From Clostridiaceae bacterium (GTDB lineage: Bacteria > Bacillota > Clostridia > Oscillospirales > Acutalibacteraceae): DNA of 64,000 nt. The position numbers and the translations under genes were made by a program. Of this stretch, positions 17,796 through 24,926 are shown piece after piece (the stretch's first letter is position 1; each line of letters starts with the position of its first letter). The stretch spans positions 62,001 through 126,000 of the forward strand of contig JAETSR010000002.1 in NCBI GenBank assembly GCA_021769555.1, written 5' to 3'. The notes below the pieces were generated by a model. That model was not told the DNA's origin and did no database searches. It worked only from the letters and a program-made list of their open reading frames with translations.

Positions 17796-17824
17796 ATTCT
17801 AATATATTTCGCCGTGAATTGCAA
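17796..17824 (-). promoter_or_regulatory. Promoter of efp
   Basis: Minus-strand TTGCAA (17824-17819), a 17-bp spacer and TAGAAT (17801-17796). Confidence 0.7.
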
Positions 17825-17896
17825 GACCTTTTAATATTTAAGCGCAAAAAAGCGCCGCACTCAGGGCGATTTATTTAAATATTTGGAAATGGAGTG

Positions 17897-17925
17897 TTGT
17901 AAAACTGTAAATATTGTGGTATAAT
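17897..17925 (+). promoter_or_regulatory. Promoter of the LRR/SLH surface protein gene
   Basis: TTGTAA (17897-17902) and TATAAT (17920-17925) are 17 bp apart with a TGG extended -10 (17917-17919). The expected start near 17932 leaves a leader of about 90 nt. Confidence 0.8.
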
Positions 17926-17938
17926 TTGAAAGAAATAA

Positions 17939-17992
17939 GCGCAGGTAGTCATATTCGCAAAAGGTTGTACCTTTTGACATATGTCCCTGCGC
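17939..17992 (+). promoter_or_regulatory. Three-tier RNA hairpin in the leader of the LRR/SLH gene
   Basis: GCGCAGG (17939-17945) pairs with CCTGCGC (17986-17992). GTCATAT (17948-17954) pairs with ATATGTC (17979-17985) with one mismatch. CAAAAGGT (17958-17965) pairs with ACCTTTTG (17969-17976) around a TGT loop. It starts only a few nt after the predicted transcription start. There is no U tract after it, so it is not a terminator. It may be a 5' stability element or a ligand- or protein-binding leader. Confidence 0.6.
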
Positions 17993-18021
17993 GCAATTAA
18001 ATTTTATGGGAGGTCTGTAAA

Positions 18022-19956
18022 ATGAAAAAATTCCTATCTGTCCTGCTGGCGATGTGCCTGATTATCGGCGCTGTGCCAATGTCCGCCTTTGCTGCGGACA
18101 GCGATTTTGTTATTGAGGGCGGCGTGCTAAAAAAGTACCACGGTCCCGGCGGGGACGTAGTCATTCCTGATGGGGTGACGAGTATTGGAGAGTTTGCGTT
18201 CACTAATTCTTTTAATTTGAACAGCGTTACTATCCCTGACAGCGTAACAAAAGTAGCGCAACGAGCTTTCTGGAATTGCCGTGACTTAGGCGCTGTTTCT
18301 TTCCCTGATGGCCTTGTTGAAATTGGAACTCAGGCTTTTGAATTATGCACTTCCTTAACCTCTGTTTCTTTCCCTGACAGCCTTATTAAAATTGGATCTA
18401 GTGCTTTTAAAGAATGCAGTTCCTTAACCGATATTGTCATCCCTGACAGTGTCACTCAGATTGGGAATGACGCTTTTGCATGCTGTAGTAACTTAGTCAG
18501 TGTCACTCTTTCCGATAATATTACAACAATTCCAGAGGGCGCTTTTTGGGGTTGTATTAACCTGCCTGATGTCACTATTCCAGATGGTGTTACAGCAATT
18601 GAGAGAGATTCATTTCGAAAATGCGAAGCGCTTATTGAAATCACTATTCCAAACGGTGTGACTCATATCGGGTATGATGCTTTTTCTGGATGCAACAGTC
18701 TTTCTAGTATCACGATTCCTGATAATGTAAAAGAAATCCAGCCTCGTGCTTTTACTGCTAGCGCGAACTTAAAAGAAATATGCGTGTCTCCAGGTAATAG
18801 TTTTTATGCCGAGAAAGACGGAGTACTTTTCACAAATGATATGAAGACACTGCTCCAATATCCTATGGGAAAGAGCGAAAAAAGCTACACTATTCCCAAT
18901 GGGGTAAAAATTATTGGAACCGACGCTTTCCCTTCACACAATAAAAATCTGACCAGCATAATTATTCCCGAAGGTGTTATTACAATAGGAGAGGGTTCTT
19001 TTAGCGGTCTTAATCTGACTTCCGTGAATTTACCGAACAGCATTACCACTATAGGGGGCGGTGCGTTTTCATCATGTGAATTACTGAATGATGTAACAAT
19101 ACCCGATAGAGTGACAACTATCGAATCAAATACCTTTGGAGGCTGCAGTAGCTTTTCCAACATAATAATACCCGATAACGTGACCAGTATTGGAAACAGT
19201 GCGTTCGGCCACTGTACAAATCTCATCAGCATAACCATACCGAATAAAGTAACCACCATTGAATATGCAGCGTTCGACGAATGTGGCAAATTAAAAGACG
19301 TATATTATGGTGGAACAGAGAAGCAGTGGCAAAAAATCGCTATTGAAGGGAGGAATGAGTGTCTTACTGATGCAACAGTCCATTTTACCGACAACCCCAC
19401 TCCTCCTAATCCCCCCACCCCCTCCACCGACTTCACCGACGTAAAACCCACCGCCTACTACGCCAACGCCGTCAAATGGGCCGTAGAAAAAGACATCACC
19501 TCCGGCATTGGAGGCGGGAAGTTCGCGCCTGAGAACACCTGCAAGCGCGAGCAGATAGTCACCTTCCTGTACCGCGCCAAGGGCAGCCCGGCGGTCACTG
19601 TCACCGACAGCTTTACCGATATGCCCAAGAACCAGGAGTTCCAGAAAGCTATAAGCTGGGCCGTTGAAAAGGGCGTCACTTCGGGCGTTGGCGGCGGCAG
19701 GTTCGCGCCGGGTAAGGGGTGCACCAGGGCCGAGGCCATGACCTTTATCTGGCGCGCCGCCGGCAGGCCGGAGCCTGTCTCGGAGGCCTCCTTCGCGGAC
19801 ATGCCCGCAAACTCCGATTTCAGGAAGGCCATCAGCTGGGCATACGAAAATAGAATCACCAGCGGCATTGGAGACGGCACAAGGTTCGGGCCCAATCAGA
19901 CCTGCACCCGCGGGCAGATAGTGACATTCATGTACAACGCCAGGGACATTTTTTGA
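18022..19956 (+). CDS. BspA-like leucine-rich repeat surface protein with SLH anchor
   Basis: A 644-residue secreted protein. A signal peptide is followed by many LRR_5 (BspA/TpLRR) repeats of about 23 residues, with the pattern ITIPDSVTxIGxxAFxxC, to about residue 450. A Pro-rich linker (NPTPPNPPTPS) leads to three SLH repeats (FTDVKPTAYYANAVKWAVEK and two more) that bind cell-wall polymer. BspA-like proteins often mediate adhesion in gut and oral bacteria. The repeat part is clearly AT-richer, with different codon use, than the GC-rich SLH part, which suggests a mosaic gene. GGGAGG precedes the ATG. Confidence 0.92.
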   Translation: MKKFLSVLLAMCLIIGAVPMSAFAADSDFVIEGGVLKKYHGPGGDVVIPDGVTSIGEFAFTNSFNLNSVTIPDSVTKVAQRAFWNCRDLGAVSFPDGLVEIGTQAFELCTSLTSVSFPDSLIKIGSSAFKECSSLTDIVIPDSVTQIGNDAFACCSNLVSVTLSDNITTIPEGAFWGCINLPDVTIPDGVTAIERDSFRKCEALIEITIPNGVTHIGYDAFSGCNSLSSITIPDNVKEIQPRAFTASANLKEICVSPGNSFYAEKDGVLFTNDMKTLLQYPMGKSEKSYTIPNGVKIIGTDAFPSHNKNLTSIIIPEGVITIGEGSFSGLNLTSVNLPNSITTIGGGAFSSCELLNDVTIPDRVTTIESNTFGGCSSFSNIIIPDNVTSIGNSAFGHCTNLISITIPNKVTTIEYAAFDECGKLKDVYYGGTEKQWQKIAIEGRNECLTDATVHFTDNPTPPNPPTPSTDFTDVKPTAYYANAVKWAVEKDITSGIGGGKFAPENTCKREQIVTFLYRAKGSPAVTVTDSFTDMPKNQEFQKAISWAVEKGVTSGVGGGRFAPGKGCTRAEAMTFIWRAAGRPEPVSEASFADMPANSDFRKAISWAYENRITSGIGDGTRFGPNQTCTRGQIVTFMYNARDIF

Positions 19957-19974
19957 GAAGTAAGAGAAACACAA

Positions 19975-20001
19975 AAGAGGGGCGCGTAAAGCGTCCCTCT
20001 T
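19975..20001. terminator. Bidirectional terminator between the LRR gene and the peptidase gene
   Basis: AAGAGGGGCGC (19975-19985) pairs with GCGTCCCTCTT (19991-20001), allowing one G-U. TTGCTTTGGTTTT follows on the plus strand and TTGTGTTTC on the minus strand. Confidence 0.85.
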
Positions 20002-20022
20002 GCTTTGGTTTTAAGTATGGGC

Positions 20023-21102
20023 TCAAAGCTCAATGAGCTCCTTGGGAGACTTTGTGAGGCTCCGGCAGCCGTCGGCGGTGATAAGGAGCATGTCCTCAAT
20101 GCGCACGCCGTACTTCGCGGGCAGGTAAATGCCCGGCTCGTCGGTTATCACCATGCCCTCGGCACAGATGGTCTCGTCCTTGCTTGAAAAAGCGGGCCAC
20201 TCGTGTATCTCAAAGCCCACACCATGGCCCAGGCCGTGGCCGAAGGTGCCGGGATAGTCCTTCTCGATGATGTCCCTCGCTATCTTGTCCACGTCCTTGC
20301 AGGGCATACCGGGCTTCACCTGCTCGATAACCGCGAGCTGGGCCTGCAAGACGGTCTCATAGACCTTCCTCTGCTCGTCGCTCACCTTGCCAAAGGCCAC
20401 TGTGCGGGTCATGTCAGAGTGATAGCCGTCCAGAAGCGCGCCGGTGTCCATGGTGATGAAGTCGCCCTTCTGCACCGTGTTCATGCTGGGCACCGCGTGG
20501 CACTGGGAGCCGCTCTTGCCCGCGGCCACGATAAGGTCAAAGGCCACGCCGTCGGCGCCGTTTTTGCGCATGAAGAACTCTATCTCCAAGGCCAGCTCCC
20601 GCTCGGTGACGCCCTCCTTGATAAAGGGCAGGATATGCTCGAAGGCCGCGTCGGTGATGGCCTGAGCGGCCTCTATCTTCTTCACTTCCTCCGGGGACTT
20701 TATCATCCGCTGGTCCTTTATGGCGTTGTCCAGGGTCTCGTCCAGGACCACCTCGATGCCCTTCTCGTTAAAGGCCTTCTCGAACTTCCTCGCTTCGGCC
20801 ACGGAGAGCTTGTTTATCTCCAGATAGACCTGCTTCACGCCATCCTGTTCCATGAGCTCTAAAAGCTTCTCCATGAAGTTCTTGAAGCCCACCACCTTGC
20901 AGTTTTTGGCCGTGTAACTTGCCGCCTCCTCATAGCGGAAGTCCTGCAGAAGATAAGCGTCCTCGGCGGTTATGAGCAGCGCCCCCGCGTCCGAGGGAAA
21001 CTCGGTGAAGTACCGGCGGTTGCGCTCGGAGTAGACCATCAGGGCCTTTTGGCTGTCCCCGGCGATGAGCCTCTCGCGTATGCGCTCAACAGGGTTTTTC
21101 AT
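20023..21102 (-). CDS. Xaa-Pro aminopeptidase / M24 family peptidase
   Basis: A 359-residue metallopeptidase of the M24B family that removes residues N-terminal to proline. A creatinase-type N-terminal domain (residues 1-125) is followed by the pita-bread catalytic domain. The metal ligands are all visible: Asp in MDTGALLDGYHSDMTRT (two Asp), His in GHGLGHGVGFEIHE, Glu in TDEPGIY and Glu in VRIEDMLLI. The length is typical of Firmicutes PepP/PepQ-like enzymes. Exact dipeptidase versus aminopeptidase activity cannot be told. It overlaps yqeG by 4 bp. Confidence 0.93.
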   Translation of the reverse strand: MKNPVERIRERLIAGDSQKALMVYSERNRRYFTEFPSDAGALLITAEDAYLLQDFRYEEAASYTAKNCKVVGFKNFMEKLLELMEQDGVKQVYLEINKLSVAEARKFEKAFNEKGIEVVLDETLDNAIKDQRMIKSPEEVKKIEAAQAITDAAFEHILPFIKEGVTERELALEIEFFMRKNGADGVAFDLIVAAGKSGSQCHAVPSMNTVQKGDFITMDTGALLDGYHSDMTRTVAFGKVSDEQRKVYETVLQAQLAVIEQVKPGMPCKDVDKIARDIIEKDYPGTFGHGLGHGVGFEIHEWPAFSSKDETICAEGMVITDEPGIYLPAKYGVRIEDMLLITADGCRSLTKSPKELIEL

Positions 21103-21605
21103 TTTATAACATCCTCTCTCAGCTTAAATTTTTCTCTTAAACTCCGCTCAAAGTACCTGCGCACCCTGAACGTCCAGCCCTCCTCGGGCTCTATGGGCTC
21201 AAGCAGCACGGACTTCATGCCGCAGAGATTGGCCCCTATCACGTCGGTGAATATCTGGTCCCCGATGATTACGCAGTCACGGCACCGGAGCCCCAGCATT
21301 TTCGCCGCCCGCAGATACCCGAAGGGCAGGGGCTTCATGGCGAAGCTGATATATGGCAGCCCGAACCTTGCGGCGAAGGCCGACACTCTCTTTTTGTAGT
21401 TATTTGACACTATCACCACTTTGTACCCTGCCTCGCGCAGGCTCCGGGTCCACTCCTGCGCGCCTTTTACAGGCTCGTGGGAGGTATAGGTGGCGATGGT
21501 GTTGTCCACGTCCAGAAGCACCGCCGAGGCTTTGAGCCTTCTAAGGAGCTCCCCGTCCACCTCGCCGGCCCTTCGTTTTGCGGCCGTCGGTCTAAATAAT
21601 CCCAT
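21099..21605 (-). CDS. yqeG: YqeG family HAD IIIA-type phosphatase
   Basis: A 168-residue HAD phosphatase of the YqeG type. The catalytic LLDVDNTIATY motif has Asp32 and Asp34. The second motif is VSNNYKKRV and the acidic motif is IGDQIFTDVIGAN. I chose the ATG at 21605, about 7 nt after AGGAGA. Upstream residues in the frame overlap the rpsU terminator. In Bacillus yqeG sits with ribosome-assembly genes. Here it is coupled to a peptidase gene. Confidence 0.9.
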   Translation of the reverse strand: MGLFRPTAAKRRAGEVDGELLRRLKASAVLLDVDNTIATYTSHEPVKGAQEWTRSLREAGYKVVIVSNNYKKRVSAFAARFGLPYISFAMKPLPFGYLRAAKMLGLRCRDCVIIGDQIFTDVIGANLCGMKSVLLEPIEPEEGWTFRVRRYFERSLREKFKLREDVIK

Positions 21606-21625
21606 TCTAAGTCTCCTGTCCCAAG

Positions 21626-21666
21626 AAAAAGGCAGGCGCCAACACATACGCGGAGCGCCCGCCTTT
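21626..21666 (-). terminator. Terminator of rpsU
   Basis: On the minus strand AAAGGCGGGCGC (21666-21655) pairs with GCGCCTGCCTTT (21639-21628) with one G-U, followed by a T run (21630-21626). yqeG starts just downstream, so its expression needs read-through or a promoter that I did not find. Confidence 0.82.
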
Positions 21667-21732
21667 CATCAGGTCTGCAGCCAGGGGCGCAAAGCGGACG
21701 TCCCGCTTCACGCTAATGCTGCGGCCCCGCGC

Positions 21733-21909
21733 TTACTTATACTTGCGCTTGCGGGCCGCTTCGGACTTCTTCTTACGCTTGACGGAGGGCTTTTCATAAG
21801 CCTCCCGCTTGCGAACCTCCTGGATAACGCCAGCGCGGGCGCACTGCTTCTTAAAGCGCCGCAGAGCACTGTCCAGTGACTCATTTTCCTTGAGCCGTAT
21901 CTCAGCCAT
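21733..21909 (-). CDS. rpsU: 30S ribosomal protein S21
   Basis: A 58-residue basic protein beginning [19 protein letters not shown]. The block [20 protein letters not shown] follows, and the end is lysine/arginine-rich ([15 protein letters not shown]). This is full-length S21, which sits by the anti-Shine-Dalgarno of 16S rRNA. It is short and easy to miss. Other frames in the same place are shadows. GGGAGGG lies 6 nt upstream. A consensus promoter and a terminator make it a single-gene unit. Confidence 0.97.
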   Translation of the reverse strand: MAEIRLKENESLDSALRRFKKQCARAGVIQEVRKREAYEKPSVKRKKKSEAARKRKYK

Positions 21910-21988
21910 TCATATCCCTCCCATCCGCCCAAAAGGCAGGGGTGTGCGTCGTAAATATAATACTTGAAAAGTATACTACAACGTAAAC

Positions 21989-22017
21989 ATTATAGCTCCA
22001 ACCCCCGGGCTTGTCAA
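21989..22017 (-). promoter_or_regulatory. Consensus promoter of rpsU
   Basis: TTGACA (22017-22012), a 17-bp spacer and TATAAT (21994-21989) on the minus strand. Both boxes match consensus fully. Confidence 0.92.
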
Positions 22018-22112
22018 CCCCCATTAGGAAGACTTTTTTGGAATGTTACGGAAAGTTCACGGATTTTTCATGATTTGAGGAATATCGCTGTATTAAAGAA
22101 AGCCGGTAAATA

Positions 22113-22556
22113 TTACTCGCTGTCCTTCCGCCGCTTTTTCCTCCCCAGCGCCTCGTCGTACTTCTTCCCCAGCACCCTGAAATAAATCTCGAACCCCAGG
22201 CACAGCACCGCGAACGCCGCGAAGAATATCACAACGAAGCTTATCCAGGCCCCCAGGTTTCCCATTGGGAACCAGCGGAAGGCCCAGGCGAAGGCGGCGC
22301 ATACGCCGTAGGTCAGCCCCAAAAACAGGAGCAGCCTGAGCCAGTAGCTGGGCTTTTTCAGCACCTGCCCTGAGAAGAACACATACTGCAAAAGGGTTAT
22401 CACCCCGCACATGGCCAGAAGCTGCACCACCAGCGAATACCGTATATACTCCCCGCCGCAAATCCAGTCGATGAACATGTATATACATATTGCCCCGGTG
22501 AAGCTCAGGCACCCCCAGGTCTTCAGCTCGCCTATAAAACGAAGAAATTTTTTCAT
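22113..22556 (-). CDS. DUF3021-type membrane protein paired with a LytTR regulator
   Basis: A 147-residue membrane protein with four hydrophobic segments and a basic C-terminus (GRKKRRKDSE). The pattern (EYIRYSLVVQLLAMCGVI, then FFSGQVLKKPSYWLRLLLF) resembles DUF3021 proteins. These often follow a stand-alone LytTR regulator. In streptococci such membrane partners (HdrM, BrsM) inhibit the regulator. Extension to this protein is inference. The ATG at 22556 has GGAGG about 10 nt upstream. The gene starts 33 nt after the regulator's stop. Confidence 0.8.
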   Translation of the reverse strand: MKKFLRFIGELKTWGCLSFTGAICIYMFIDWICGGEYIRYSLVVQLLAMCGVITLLQYVFFSGQVLKKPSYWLRLLLFLGLTYGVCAAFAWAFRWFPMGNLGAWISFVVIFFAAFAVLCLGFEIYFRVLGKKYDEALGRKKRRKDSE

Positions 22557-22589
22557 ATTCAGTCTGCCTCCAAAATTCAAGTTTTTAAT

Positions 22590-23039
22590 TCACAGCCCAA
22601 GCCGCTCCCTGAGCCCCGGCGCGTACTGCCTGGACACATACACCGCCTCGCCGCTTGCCATCGTCAGCCTTATCCTGCCACCAAGGTCCGGCCTGAGGGA
22701 CTTAATGGCGTTGAAATTCACCAGCACCGATTTCGACGCCCGGAAGAAGTCCCTGCCCCGAAGCCGCTCCTCCAGCTCCCAGAGCCTAAGCTCCGTCTCG
22801 TAGACGCCCCCGGCGGTATAGAGGAACGCGCGCTTGTCGGCGGTGTCCGCATACAGCACCTCCCCGGGGTCCAGCAGGTACGTCTGCCCCTCCAGCCGCC
22901 CTGTGAGCTTTCCCGCGCCCTCAGCCTCAAGCTCGTGGAGCTTCGCAAGGAGCCTTGCCGCCTCACCGTCGGCCTCGGCGCACCTTAGCACCAGCTCCGG
23001 CTCCTTCAGCCCGGGCGCCACTTCCATCCTTATCTTCAT
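22590..23039 (-). CDS. LytTR-type DNA-binding regulator
   Basis: A 149-residue regulator without a receiver domain. The C-terminal LytTR domain begins around residue 50, with VLYADTADKRAFLYTAGGVYE. It continues to FFRASKSVLVNFNAIKSLRP and ends in MASGEAVYVSRQYAPGLRERLGL, all diagnostic. LytTR proteins bind paired 9-bp repeats, often autoregulating. The ATG at 23039 follows AGGAGGGGG. The upstream frame passes through the promoter. It forms an operon with the DUF3021 protein, a LytTR regulatory system. Confidence 0.92.
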   Translation of the reverse strand: MKIRMEVAPGLKEPELVLRCAEADGEAARLLAKLHELEAEGAGKLTGRLEGQTYLLDPGEVLYADTADKRAFLYTAGGVYETELRLWELEERLRGRDFFRASKSVLVNFNAIKSLRPDLGGRIRLTMASGEAVYVSRQYAPGLRERLGL

Positions 23040-23084
23040 CGACTGCCCCCTCCTAAAGTTACTCTCATATGCAGCTGCAAGCAT

Positions 23085-23113
23085 AGTATATCCCCTTATC
23101 CACCCTGGCGCAA
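23085..23113 (-). promoter_or_regulatory. Promoter of the LytTR-DUF3021 operon
   Basis: Minus-strand TTGCGC (23113-23108), a 17-bp spacer and TATACT (23090-23085). No clear pair of LytTR 9-bp repeats was found by eye nearby. Confidence 0.65.
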
Positions 23114-23166
23114 GGGCTTTTTCCCCACATGCCCTATAACATGCCCAAGGTGCTTTTGCGGGCATA

Positions 23167-23203
23167 TAAAAAGACGCCCGGCGGCAAATCCGCACAGGCG
23201 TCT
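23167..23203 (-). terminator. Terminator of the aldo-keto reductase gene
   Basis: On the minus strand AGACGCC (23203-23197) pairs with GGCGTCT (23178-23172), with an inner GCGG/CCGC stem, followed by TTTTTAT. Confidence 0.85.
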
Positions 23204-23220
23204 CTCTTATTCATCCGGGC

Positions 23221-24342
23221 TCAGCCGTCAAAATGGGCCGAGACCTCCCGGAGCTTTTCGATGATAGGCAGGTGCTGGGGGCACATCTCCTCGCACTGGC
23301 CGCACCCGATACAGTCGGAGGCCCTGCCGAACTTATCCGTCAGGATTCGGTAGTTGGAGTAGTTCACCGTCCAGCCCTTCTCCTCCAGGTGCTCGCGCAT
23401 GTCCTCGTTATAAAGGGAGAAGTACTGGGGGATGGCTATCTTCTGGGGGCAGCCCTCGGTGCAGTAGGAGCAGCCGGTGCAGGGCACGGCTATGCGGCTG
23501 TTTATCATCTCCCCGGCCTTGAAGGCCATGGCCTTCTCCTCCTCAGTGAGGGGCTTGAAGTCCTCCATAAAGCTGAGATTGTCCTCCATCTGGGCAAGGC
23601 TGCTCATGCCGGAGAGCACCATCTTCACCCCCGGCAGGCTTGCGGCGAACCGGATGGCCCAGGAAGCCGGGGACAGCTTCGGGTCATGGGCCCGGAAGAG
23701 CTCCTCCACCTCCTGGGGCACCTTTGCCAGGGTCCCGCCCTTCACGGGCTCCATCACCGTGACCCACTTGCCGTGCTTCAGGGCCGTCTCATAGCAGGCC
23801 CTGGACTGTATCCACTGGCTCTCCCAGTCCAGGTAGTTTATCTGAAGCTGGACGAACTCGATGAAGGGGTACTTTGTAAGTATCTCGTCCAGCAGCTCAG
23901 CCGTGGCGTGGAAGGAGATTCCCGCCGTCTTCACAAGGCCCTTCTCCTTCTTGTCCTTCAGCCAGCTGAAGCAGTCGAACTGCTCATACTTGGGGTAGCT
24001 GCCGGCCTCAATGCCGTGGAGCATATAGTAGTCGAAATACTCCACGCCGGTTTTGCGGAGCTGCTCGTTGAACACAGCGTCCCTGTCCTCAAGGGAGTTG
24101 AAGAAGCCGTTATGCAGCTTGCTGGCCAGGGTAAATTTGTCCCTGGGATAGCGGCTTGTGAGCACTTCCTTAACGGTGGGCTCGCTCTGGAACCCGCAGT
24201 ACATCCAGGCGGTGTCAAAATAAGTAAAGCCCTTTTCGATGAACAGGTCTACCATCTTCTTCACCTGCTCCACGTCTATGGCCCCGGCATTGCTGGGGTC
24301 GGTGGTGGGCAGGCGCATAAGTCCGAATCCAAAATTTTTCAC
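23221..24342 (-). CDS. Aldo/keto reductase with C-terminal 4Fe-4S ferredoxin domain
   Basis: A 373-residue NAD(P)H-linked reductase. The AKR catalytic tetrad is visible as Asp43 and Tyr48 (FDTAWMYCG), Lys75 (ASKLHNGF) and His109 (YYMLHG). The C-terminus has CTGCSYCTEGCP and CIGCGQCEEMCP, two 4Fe-4S motifs typical of anaerobe AKRs, suggesting electron exchange with ferredoxin. It starts with GTG, with AAAGGAAG about 8 nt upstream. It has its own promoter and terminator, so it is monocistronic. The substrate is unknown. Confidence 0.93.
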   Translation of the reverse strand: MKNFGFGLMRLPTTDPSNAGAIDVEQVKKMVDLFIEKGFTYFDTAWMYCGFQSEPTVKEVLTSRYPRDKFTLASKLHNGFFNSLEDRDAVFNEQLRKTGVEYFDYYMLHGIEAGSYPKYEQFDCFSWLKDKKEKGLVKTAGISFHATAELLDEILTKYPFIEFVQLQINYLDWESQWIQSRACYETALKHGKWVTVMEPVKGGTLAKVPQEVEELFRAHDPKLSPASWAIRFAASLPGVKMVLSGMSSLAQMEDNLSFMEDFKPLTEEEKAMAFKAGEMINSRIAVPCTGCSYCTEGCPQKIAIPQYFSLYNEDMREHLEEKGWTVNYSNYRILTDKFGRASDCIGCGQCEEMCPQHLPIIEKLREVSAHFDG

Positions 24343-24372
24343 TCAGCTTACTTCCTTTCATGATTTTTTCTC

Positions 24373-24403
24373 ATTATACTAACTGGACTGTACTCCATGT
24401 CAA
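24373..24403 (-). promoter_or_regulatory. Probable promoter of the aldo-keto reductase gene
   Basis: Minus-strand TTGACA (24403-24398) and TATAAT (24378-24373) are both consensus, but the spacer is 19 bp, longer than ideal. Confidence 0.55.
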
Positions 24404-24443
24404 GTGTTTTTTCAGAAGTCACCTTTTAGGTATTCGCGCCTTA

Positions 24444-24923
24444 TCAAAGGGGACGGAGCCCATCAAAAAGCTCGTCGAATGACTTCATCTCCCTGCACCG
24501 CCCGAAGGAGAGCTCCTTATCCTCCCCGAAGGCCGAGAGCCAGCATTTTGCCATCTCCTCAACGGTTATCTCCAGGTGCTCCATAAACTGCCTGTACACA
24601 GCCCGGTACTCCGGCGTGCCCTCCTCATAATGGGTGAGTATCAGCCCTTCGGTAAGCTGGTCCAGGGGGTACATTTTAAGGTGCATGAGCTCGTGGCAGA
24701 TGACCTCCTCCGGGTTTTCCCGCCGGGGGTTCTTGGCATTGAGCATTAGTATTGCCTTGCGGTCGGCGGGGTCTATTTTGAAGTCACCGGTCTTTTTGAA
24801 CTCCGGGTCGTCAACCAGCTCCAGGCGCACGTCCCAGCTCTCGGTGAGCCTTAATATTTTGCGCCATTTCTCAAATATCGGCTCAAGTATTTCCATCTTA
24901 TATTCATACATGCTTTCACTCAT
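24444..24923 (-). CDS. HExxH-motif putative metalloprotease-like protein
   Basis: A 159-residue soluble protein with a zinc-protease type helix, ICHELMHLKMYP, around residues 74-86. An acidic and aromatic C-terminal part could supply a third ligand. No signal peptide is seen, so it is cytoplasmic. The start lies 3 nt after the hybrid kinase stop, so the two are co-transcribed. I do not recognise the family by name. A small minigluzincin or ImmA-like fold is possible. A link to the kinase's signalling is only suggested by position. Confidence 0.6.
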   Translation of the reverse strand: MSESMYEYKMEILEPIFEKWRKILRLTESWDVRLELVDDPEFKKTGDFKIDPADRKAILMLNAKNPRRENPEEVICHELMHLKMYPLDQLTEGLILTHYEEGTPEYRAVYRQFMEHLEITVEEMAKCWLSAFGEDKELSFGRCREMKSFDELFDGLRPL

Positions 24924-24926
24924 AAT

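Noticed and set aside
17939..17992. Known riboswitch (c-di-GMP, preQ1 or cobalamin) in the LRR leader
   Set aside because: The conserved sequence blocks of these riboswitches are absent. Only the hairpin remains as evidence.
21708..21932. 74-codon minus-strand frame at rpsU
   Set aside because: A different frame in the same stretch encodes full-length S21 with a ribosome binding site, promoter and terminator.
22834..23139. Paired LytTR 9-bp binding repeats upstream of the LytTR operon
   Set aside because: Searched by eye around 23040-23170. No convincing pair with proper spacing was found.
23233..24363. 376-codon plus-strand frame over the aldo-keto reductase
   Set aside because: The minus strand has all catalytic and Fe-S motifs. 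The plus frame has none.
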